From positions 1-10,167 of the forward strand of contig JAAYFZ010000133.1 in the NCBI GenBank assembly GCA_012727965.1: a DNA stretch of 10,167 nucleotides, given 5' to 3'. Every line of letters begins with the position of its first letter. The stretch's first letter is position 1. Below, in pieces: positions 5,333-10,167 of this stretch. The notes below the pieces were generated by a model that ran no database searches, was not told where the DNA came from, and was given only the letters and a program-made list of their open reading frames with translations. The DNA is from Clostridiaceae bacterium (GTDB lineage Bacteria > Bacillota > Clostridia > Saccharofermentanales > UBA5734). A program made the translations under genes and the position numbers.

Positions 5333-7840
5333 TTAGATTTTTTCCATGGGCGCCATTTTTGCCATCAGGCGTTTGATACCGTGCTTCTCGAACTCAACAA
5401 CCAGGATGGCATCATTTGCGACTGGAGTAATCTGTTCGATCCTGCCTGTACCGAATTTCTGATGCTTGACTCGGTCACCCCGGCGCAAGGTCGCAGGATC
5501 GATACCCTGCTGTTTTCTCGACTCCTCACGACGGTCCGCGGGTTTCTGACCGAATCCCTGGAGCGGGCTCTTAGACGCCTGGGAAGCTGGCGCTCCTGGA
5601 AACTGTATTCTTCCCCTGCCGGCCATCGAGAACGGTTCTGAAGCGCCTGTGGCGCCGCCTGCTGCCGCTGTTGCCCCCTCAGGTTTTCTATCACTGCCAT
5701 AGGCAGCTCCTCTGGAATAGGAACCGCCGAATCTGGCACCGCCTATCTCTTCAATATATTGATCAGGTATCTCGAGAACAAATGGTGACACTCGGAAAGC
5801 CTGAGTTTGACCGAAAATGAGTCTGGAGCCGGCAGTCGTGATATAGAGCTTCTTCCTGGCTCTCGTGATCGCGACATAAGCCAGCCGACGCTCTTCCTCG
5901 ATAGCTTCTTCGCTCTCCATTGATCTATAGCCCGGGAACAGACCCTCCTCGAAACCAACAACAAATACAGTATCGAACTCAAGACCCTTGGCGCTATGAA
6001 TCGTCATCAGACGAACATTATCCTGCTGTGTATCGCCATCCAGCTCCGCATACAGCGTTGCTCTCTCAAGATAGGCGCTCAAAGCGGAAACAAGACTCTC
6101 ATCGGCTCCTTCAAGATCCTCAGCTGCAGCCTGTTCGGGATTTTCTCTGACGCTCTTGATCTGCTCAAGATAAGATGATTGAAACTCAACAGCATCTGAC
6201 AGAAGCTCCTTGAGATTCTCGATCCTGTCCACAGAATCATTAACTGATGATTTCTCCTGCTGATCGATTATCTCCTGGATCAGACCGCTATCATTTTCCA
6301 CGGACTCAATCAGTTCTGCCAGAGATATCTCGCCATGACTTAGCAGCTTGCGGAAGCCGTCAATCAATTCATGAAACAGCATAAGGCGTCCGCTGGCTCT
6401 GGCAAGCTCAGGATACTGGCCTGCCTGTCTGCAGATCTCAAGCGGTGCCTGGCCGGTTCTGGCAGCTATGGCATCTATAGCCGCTACTGTAGCATCCCCG
6501 ATTCCTCTACGCGGTGTATTGATAACACGGGCAAAAGACAACCTGTCATCAGGTATCATTATCAGTCTGAGGTAAGCCAGAACATCTCTGATCTCTTTAC
6601 GATCATAGAAGCGTGTCCCGCCATAGATTTTGTAAGGAACGCCCTGTTCCCTCAAGGCCGATTCAAGATTTCTCGATAGTGCGTTCAAACGATAGAGAAT
6701 CGCGATCTCGCCAAATGGCTGCTCACTGTCGGAGCCGTCAGCGCGGCGGGAAATTTCTCTGGCGACAAACCTGGCCTCTTCGCTGTGATTCTCACCCTTA
6801 TAGAAGGTTATGAGATCGCCATCAGGCAGCTCTGTACGCAGCTGTTTGCTCTTACGGCCACGATTGTTCTTGATCACTGCATTTGCAGCCTGCAGGACAT
6901 TGTTGGTAGACCTGTAATTCTGTTCGAGCTTAATCACAGTGCAGTTCTTAAAATCCTTCTCGAAATCAAGAATATTCTGGATATTGGCACCACGGAAGCT
7001 ATAGATCGACTGATCATCATCTCCGACAACACAGAGGTTTTTATGACCGGCGGACAGCATATGCACAAGTCTGTACTGAGCATGGTTTGTATCCTGGTAC
7101 TCGTCGACCATGATGTATTGGAAACGCTGTTGATACTGTTCAAGCACATCAGGATTATTGTCAAGAAGCTTCACGGCCTCGAAGAGAATATCGTCGAAAT
7201 CCATGCTGTTGTTCTGTTTAAGGATCTGCTGATATCTACTATAAACCTTTGCGACTTTTTCCTGGATAAAATCTGCTCCGGCTTCACGCTCGTACTGCTC
7301 AACACCAATCAGAGAATTCTTGGCAGTACCAATACGGCCATGAACCATACGCACAGGGAATTTTTTATCATCGATAGATAGTTCCTTGAAACATTGTTTT
7401 ATGACCCTCTGCTGATCATCGCTGTCGAGTATCGTAAAATGCTGTGTGAAACCCAGTCTGTCAGCATATCTGCGCAGAATTCTCAGCAGCATTGAATGGA
7501 ATGTCCCGATCCACATTGAAGAACTGGCACCACCGACCAGAGCCTCAATTCTGCTCTTCATCTCGGCTGCCGCTTTGTTAGTAAAGGTTATTGCCAGGAT
7601 CGATGATGGTCTTATATTTTCAACCTGTACCATCCAGGCGATCCTGTGCGTGATAACACGGGTCTTGCCCGAACCGGCTCCAGCTAAGATCAGCAGAGGA
7701 CCATCCCTGTGCTGTACTGCCTGAGACTGCTGCGGATTGAGTCCTTTCAGCAGTTTATCGGCCGCAGAACCAGGTCCTGCCTTGCTCCCTGCTGTAGAAG
7801 CTCTATCTTCTGCGAGTACCAGCTGATCAAACATATCCAT
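5333..7840 (-). CDS. pcrA: ATP-dependent DNA helicase PcrA/UvrD (superfamily 1A)
   Basis: This 835-residue 3'-5' DNA helicase acts in nucleotide excision and mismatch repair, transcription-coupled repair and removal of RecA filaments. All SF1A motifs are visible: Q-motif LNPQQSQAV (34-42), Walker A AGAGSGKT (53-60), motif Ia AITFTNKAAAEM (83-94), Walker B VDEYQD (245-250), motif III VVGDDDQSIYSFRGA (271-285), motif IV QNYRST (307-312), motif V from RLMTIHSAKGLEFD (610-623), and motif VI RLAYVAITRAR (652-662). A low-complexity linker rich in Gly, Ala and Ser (about 700-780) leads to a Tudor-like C-terminal segment, LRRGDRVKHQKFGTGRIEQI (785-804), which in PcrA contacts RNA polymerase. Length is slightly above the usual 720-780. 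I start at the ATG at 7840; the GTG nine bases upstream overlaps the ribosome binding site. No ligase gene adjoins it, unlike the pcrA-ligA pair in Bacillus. Confidence 0.96.
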   Translation of the reverse strand: MDMFDQLVLAEDRASTAGSKAGPGSAADKLLKGLNPQQSQAVQHRDGPLLILAGAGSGKTRVITHRIAWMVQVENIRPSSILAITFTNKAAAEMKSRIEALVGGASSSMWIGTFHSMLLRILRRYADRLGFTQHFTILDSDDQQRVIKQCFKELSIDDKKFPVRMVHGRIGTAKNSLIGVEQYEREAGADFIQEKVAKVYSRYQQILKQNNSMDFDDILFEAVKLLDNNPDVLEQYQQRFQYIMVDEYQDTNHAQYRLVHMLSAGHKNLCVVGDDDQSIYSFRGANIQNILDFEKDFKNCTVIKLEQNYRSTNNVLQAANAVIKNNRGRKSKQLRTELPDGDLITFYKGENHSEEARFVAREISRRADGSDSEQPFGEIAILYRLNALSRNLESALREQGVPYKIYGGTRFYDRKEIRDVLAYLRLIMIPDDRLSFARVINTPRRGIGDATVAAIDAIAARTGQAPLEICRQAGQYPELARASGRLMLFHELIDGFRKLLSHGEISLAELIESVENDSGLIQEIIDQQEKSSVNDSVDRIENLKELLSDAVEFQSSYLEQIKSVRENPEQAAAEDLEGADESLVSALSAYLERATLYAELDGDTQQDNVRLMTIHSAKGLEFDTVFVVGFEEGLFPGYRSMESEEAIEEERRLAYVAITRARKKLYITTAGSRLIFGQTQAFRVSPFVLEIPDQYIEEIGGARFGGSYSRGAAYGSDRKPEGATAAAGGATGASEPFSMAGRGRIQFPGAPASQASKSPLQGFGQKPADRREESRKQQGIDPATLRRGDRVKHQKFGTGRIEQITPVANDAILVVEFEKHGIKRLMAKMAPMEKI

Positions 7841-7846
7841 CAAAAA

Positions 7847-7852
7847 CACCCC
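7847..7852 (-). promoter_or_regulatory. Atypical Shine-Dalgarno motif for pcrA
   Basis: GGGGTG on the minus strand lies 6 nt before the ATG at 7840. It can pair with the 16S rRNA tail if one G-U pair is allowed. Because the in-frame GTG at 7849-7847 is part of this motif, that codon is unlikely to be the start. Confidence 0.55.
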
Positions 7853-7923
7853 GTAATTGTATAATCTACGATCTTTTTTGCTTCATACTTCACACATAAT
7901 TGACATGTAACTATACCAAGACA

Positions 7924-7935
7924 AAACAATCGTTC
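7924..7935 (-). promoter_or_regulatory. LexA (SOS) box-like site at the pcrA promoter
   Basis: The minus strand reads GAAC-GATT-GTTT. The Gram-positive LexA/DinR core is GAAC-N4-GTTC, so seven of the eight defined positions match. The site begins 4 nt after the TATAAT at 7945-7940 and would cover the transcription start, the classic place for repression. By composition alone several 7-of-8 matches are expected in 10 kb, so position is the main support. Confidence 0.4.
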
Positions 7936-7939
7936 TGCT

Positions 7940-7945
7940 ATTATA
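7940..7945 (-). promoter_or_regulatory. -10 element candidate for pcrA
   Basis: A perfect TATAAT on the minus strand, preceded directly by TG, would give a leader of about 95 nt. I find no convincing -35 at 16-18 bp upstream. The rest of the 264-bp gap between pcrA and hpf is AT-rich and, apart from the LexA-like site and the hpf terminator, shows nothing I can name. Confidence 0.4.
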
Positions 7946-7983
7946 CAGGATATAACGGCAAAAGTGTAGGCAAGCAGCACGAC

Positions 7984-8013
7984 AAAAAAAGGACCGGTCT
8001 ACTCGACCGGCCC
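7984..8013 (-). terminator. Intrinsic terminator of hpf
   Basis: Read on the minus strand, GGGCCGGTC (8013-8005) pairs with GACCGGTCC (7999-7991) across a 5-nt loop. The nine pairs include one G-U. Seven U residues follow (7990-7984). It lies about 90 nt past the hpf stop codon and separates hpf from pcrA, so pcrA needs its own promoter. Confidence 0.9.
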
Positions 8014-8104
8014 TCCCGCGCAAGAACGTCCTAATAGCGGAAATTATATTATCTAACTTATCAAAACAGTTGTATCACAATATATATTCACAGCGGTGTG
8101 CTGA

Positions 8105-8644
8105 TCAGTAGTTCGGCTCAATCAAGCCATAATTGCCGTCCTTGCGCTTATACACCGCACAAACTTTATCAGTTTCCATATCCAGATAAAGCAGGAAGCT
8201 ATGACCTAGCATCTCCATCTGCAGTACCGCTTCATCAGCATCCATTGGTGACAGATCGAAGCTTTTTCTCTTGATGATAGTAGCTTCTTCGATCTCTTGT
8301 TCCTCGGGAGTAATGGCTTCGGTCTTGAGATATTCTTTCATGTAGGCGTAGTCATGGATTCTCTTCTCAATTTTCGTCTTATGTTTACGTATCTGACCTT
8401 CCATAACCTCAACAGCTTGATCCAGAGCAGTGAAAACATCATCTGCTACAGATTCTGCTCTGTAGAAATGATTCTTAATTTTCAGCGTTACCTCTATGCT
8501 TTTTAGTTCAGCCTCTGGTCTGACCTTAACATTGGCAACTGCTTCGTCACCGAAAAACTTATTGAACTTACCAAGTTTTTCCTCGATCCTCCTCTGCAGC
8601 TGGTCTCCTACCTTCATTCCTTTGCCTTGTACGTTGATCTTCAT
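8105..8644 (-). CDS. hpf: Ribosome hibernation-promoting factor, long form (HPF/RaiA family)
   Basis: This 179-residue protein should bind the 30S subunit and pair 70S ribosomes into inactive 100S dimers in slow growth or stress. The N-terminal S30AE domain (1 to about 100) has the MKINVQGKGMKVGDQL start, the NKFF segment (28-31) and the basic helix RKHKTKIEKRI (86-96) that contacts rRNA. A charged linker (about 103-122) leads to the C-terminal dimerisation domain (about 124-178), with the family hallmarks IIKRKSFDLSPMDADEAVLQM (from 123), LGHSFLLYLD (146-155) and YKRKDGNYGLIEP (165-177). The C-terminal domain marks it as the long form, typical of Bacillota and enough for dimer formation alone. 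GGGAG lies 8 nt before the ATG. It is monocistronic: own promoter candidate, own terminator. The common Bacillota neighbours secA and prfB are absent here. Confidence 0.96.
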   Translation of the reverse strand: MKINVQGKGMKVGDQLQRRIEEKLGKFNKFFGDEAVANVKVRPEAELKSIEVTLKIKNHFYRAESVADDVFTALDQAVEVMEGQIRKHKTKIEKRIHDYAYMKEYLKTEAITPEEQEIEEATIIKRKSFDLSPMDADEAVLQMEMLGHSFLLYLDMETDKVCAVYKRKDGNYGLIEPNY

Positions 8645-8726
8645 GATGACTGCTCCCTTCTGATTCTTATTTTGTTACTCCTACCCATGTTCCTTTCAAC
8701 CATGAGTCTTATACTTATTATAAACA

Positions 8727-8754
8727 ATTATAGAACTCACCTCGTATCAAGCAA
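8727..8754 (-). promoter_or_regulatory. Promoter candidate for hpf
   Basis: On the minus strand TTGCTT (8754-8749) and TATAAT (8732-8727) are 16 bp apart. The -10 is perfect and the -35 weak. A second TATAAT occurs 10 bp downstream (8722-8717), so the exact start is uncertain. The leader would be about 75 nt. Confidence 0.45.
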
Positions 8755-8776
8755 GACTGTTCATAACCTGTCAATC

Positions 8777-8785
8777 TGATATAAT
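8777..8785 (+). promoter_or_regulatory. Extended -10 promoter candidate for the glycosyltransferase gene
   Basis: TGATATAAT is a perfect extended -10 element without a good -35. Transcription would begin near 8792, leaving a leader of only about 20 nt that contains the GGAGG at 8800-8804. It is back to back with the hpf promoter candidate, about 45 bp apart. Confidence 0.5.
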
Positions 8786-8810
8786 AAAACTGTTGTGCTG
8801 GAGGTATATC

Positions 8811-9809
8811 ATGGTAAAAGTCGACATTTCCCTGGTTGTGCCTGTTTTCAATGAAGATGAAGTCATCGCTAAGACCCATGATAGACTTATCAAAGTAATC
8901 GACAGCTTGGAGCTCAGCTTCGAGCTTATTTATGTAAACGACGGCAGCAGAGATGCCACCGCTTCTATCATAAGATCATTTTGCTCATCCGACAAGCGGG
9001 TGAAAATGATTTCTTTTTCCCGCAACTTCGGCCATCAGACTGCCATTACAGCTGGCATGGACCACGCTGCCGGTGCTGCCATCATCATTATTGATGCTGA
9101 TCTGCAGGATCCGCCGGAGCTTATTCCGAAGATGCTTGATCTCTGGCAGCAGGGCTATCAGGTCGTCTATGGCAGACGCATAAGCAGACGCGGTGAGACC
9201 TGGTTTAAGAGGACAACTGCTAAATTCTATTATAGAACACTAAAGAGACTGACGGATGTCAGTATACCTGTAGATGTTGGTGATTTCCGGCTTATTGATG
9301 CCTGCGTCAGAGATGCACTGCTAAAAGTTCCGGAGCATAATCGCTATGTGCGCGGACTAATCAGCTGGCTTGGATATAAACAGACTTTTGTAGACTATGT
9401 TAGAGATCCAAGGCAGGCCGGAAATTCCAAATACCCATTATCAAAAATGCTGCGTCTTGCTGCTGACGGTATTACTTCTTTTTCCTACAAACCGCTTAAA
9501 CTGGGAATCTCTATAGGTCTGCTGCTAAGCGCATTCAGTTTAGTTCTGGCTTTTGCCGTTTTCATCTCGCGCTTATTCGATCTGGTCTGGATGGAACCCG
9601 GCTATGCCTCGATGATGTGTGTGATCTTGTTTTTCTTCGGAGTGGTCCTAATCATTCTGGGAATTATGGGAGAATATATTGCACGTATTTTCGAAGAGGT
9701 AAAAGATAGACCGCTCTACATCATCTGCGACAAGGAAGGCAGCTTCCAGCAGCCTTCACGAGAGAAATCAGTTGATACCGAATCTACTCTTCCTGTCGAT
9801 CAAGCTTGA
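8811..9809 (+). CDS. Family 2 glycosyltransferase, polyprenyl-phosphate type (DPM1/GtrB/ArnC-like)
   Basis: This 332-residue membrane-anchored enzyme probably transfers a sugar from a nucleotide sugar to undecaprenyl phosphate at the cytoplasmic face, for later use on cell-wall polymers or other surface glycans. The GT-A catalytic domain (1 to about 225) has LVVPVFNE (8-15), YVNDGS (41-46), SRNFGHQTA (70-78), the metal-binding DADLQDPPE (95-103), GDFRLID (157-163) and the basic HNRYVRG stretch (176-182). Two hydrophobic helices follow (about 232-253 and 266-288), then a cytoplasmic tail. This layout fits GtrB, CsbB/YkcC and ArnC relatives; the sugar cannot be told from sequence. The start is the ATG at 8811 with GGAGG 6 nt upstream, not the TTG at 8793. 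No flippase or acceptor-glycosyltransferase gene adjoins it. Its last 26 bp overlap cdd on the other strand. Confidence 0.92.
   Translation: MVKVDISLVVPVFNEDEVIAKTHDRLIKVIDSLELSFELIYVNDGSRDATASIIRSFCSSDKRVKMISFSRNFGHQTAITAGMDHAAGAAIIIIDADLQDPPELIPKMLDLWQQGYQVVYGRRISRRGETWFKRTTAKFYYRTLKRLTDVSIPVDVGDFRLIDACVRDALLKVPEHNRYVRGLISWLGYKQTFVDYVRDPRQAGNSKYPLSKMLRLAADGITSFSYKPLKLGISIGLLLSAFSLVLAFAVFISRLFDLVWMEPGYASMMCVILFFFGVVLIILGIMGEYIARIFEEVKDRPLYIICDKEGSFQQPSREKSVDTESTLPVDQA
9784..9809. other. Tail-to-tail overlap of the glycosyltransferase and cdd coding sequences
   Basis: The plus-strand glycosyltransferase stops at 9809 and the minus-strand cdd stops at 9784, so the last nine or so codons of each gene lie opposite each other. 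Within it and just past it is a tandem AGCTTGA repeat containing the palindrome TCAAGCTTGA. I see no hairpin with a U-run for either transcript nearby. Confidence 0.85.
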
Positions 9810-10167
9810 AGCTTGAAGGCAGAAGCATCTCCATTGAAAAAACTTCATACTCGCCGTTTGGTCTGGCTGACAGCAAAACAAAATCCTCGGCAGCAAACTC
9901 TGACATAACCTGACGGCAAATGCCGCAGGGCCTGCAGTATTCATCCTGATCGCATACTACTGCCATTTTGCGAATTCTTCTGCTGCCCTCAGAGACAGCC
10001 TTGAAAATTGTCGTTCTCTCAGCACAACAGGTCGCACCATAAGAGGCATTCTCAACATTGCAGCCGCTAAATTCTCTGCCTTGTTCATCAATCAGGGCAG
10101 CCCCCACTCTGAAATTTGAATAAGGTACATAGGCGTTGTCTTTTGCCAATATGGCACACTTGATCAA
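9784..10167 (-). CDS. cdd: Cytidine deaminase, 5' end outside the window
   Basis: This is a homotetrameric-type zinc enzyme that turns cytidine and deoxycytidine into uridine and deoxyuridine in pyrimidine salvage. The 127 visible residues carry the substrate motif NVENASYG (37-44), the zinc/catalytic CAE (C48, E50) and PCGIC (C81 and C84, the other zinc ligands). All key residues are present, and the PYSNFRVGAAL segment (15-25) matches the family. Alignment by eye with B. subtilis Cdd puts the first visible codon, TTG, at about residue 6, so it is probably an internal leucine and a few codons are missing. In many Bacillota cdd sits in a ybeY-dgkA-cdd-era cluster. Here no era follows; the gene instead meets the convergent glycosyltransferase. 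What lies upstream cannot be seen. Confidence 0.94.
   Translation of the reverse strand: MIKCAILAKDNAYVPYSNFRVGAALIDEQGREFSGCNVENASYGATCCAERTTIFKAVSEGSRRIRKMAVVCDQDEYCRPCGICRQVMSEFAAEDFVLLSARPNGEYEVFSMEMLLPSSFKLDRQEE

Noticed and set aside
6785..7381. 198-codon plus-strand open frame opposite pcrA
   Set aside because: It lies wholly within the conserved helicase core and looks like a shadow of it; no ribosome binding site and no recognisable motif. The same holds for 4775-5194 (minus) and 1608-2000 (plus).
8793..8810. TTG start for the glycosyltransferase six codons upstream
   Set aside because: The ribosome binding site GGAGG lies inside this extension and is correctly placed for the ATG at 8811. 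The predicted transcript start almost coincides with the TTG.
9784..10167. Cytidine deaminase as a defence-type deoxycytidine deaminase
   Set aside because: Length, spacing of zinc ligands and overall similarity match the salvage enzyme Cdd, with no extra kinase or regulatory domain.
1..10167. tRNA genes, CRISPR arrays, insertion sequences, long repeats
   Set aside because: I looked on both strands and found no tRNA-like cloverleaf, regularly spaced repeat, terminal inverted repeat or transposase fragment. The gaps between genes are under 300 bp and AT-rich.

Overview
The window looks like ordinary chromosome from a low-to-moderate GC Gram-positive bacterium, most likely an anaerobic member of the Clostridia (Bacillota). 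This is inferred from four things: a PcrA-type helicase with a C-terminal Tudor-like segment; a long-form ribosome hibernation factor; strong AGGAGG-type ribosome binding sites, some with TTG or ATG starts; and a DUF362 protein carrying two 4Fe-4S clusters. I cannot name a genus. I see no tRNA, rRNA, CRISPR array, insertion sequence, integrase or toxin-antitoxin pair, and no sign of transfer.

Left part (1-3238, minus strand): a tight four-gene run reads leftwards. It holds a DUF362/ferredoxin-like protein, a dGTPase-family HD phosphohydrolase (dgt), a YfbR-type HD 5'-deoxynucleotidase, and the first 59 codons of a single-pass membrane protein that starts with TTG and leaves the window. Gaps are 44, 33 and 19 bp. 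Dgt removes triphosphate from dNTPs and YfbR removes phosphate from dNMPs, so the run looks partly devoted to deoxynucleotide pool clean-up. The iron-sulphur protein is the unexplained member.

Centre (3239-5330): a divergent 246-bp control region carries promoter-like elements for both sides and a repeat cluster just downstream of one plus-strand promoter candidate. It is followed by a Na/Pi-cotransporter family protein fused to a PhoU-like domain. A bidirectional terminator separates this from the next, convergent gene.

Right part (5333-10167): pcrA (minus) has a perfect TATAAT followed directly by a near-match to a Gram-positive LexA box. Upstream on the same strand is hpf, which has its own strong terminator, so pcrA appears to be transcribed separately. 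Divergent from hpf is a GT2 polyprenyl-phosphate glycosyltransferase with two C-terminal membrane helices. Its last codons overlap, tail to tail by 26 bp, the end of a cytidine deaminase gene (cdd) whose 5' end lies outside the window.

I do not see a new defence or mobile system here. The most useful leads are regulatory: the LexA-like site at pcrA, the repeat cluster in the transporter leader, extended -10 promoters in several gaps, and the terminator-free overlap of the glycosyltransferase and cdd genes. The pairing of two deoxynucleotide-hydrolysing HD enzymes with a DUF362 ferredoxin is also worth a look.
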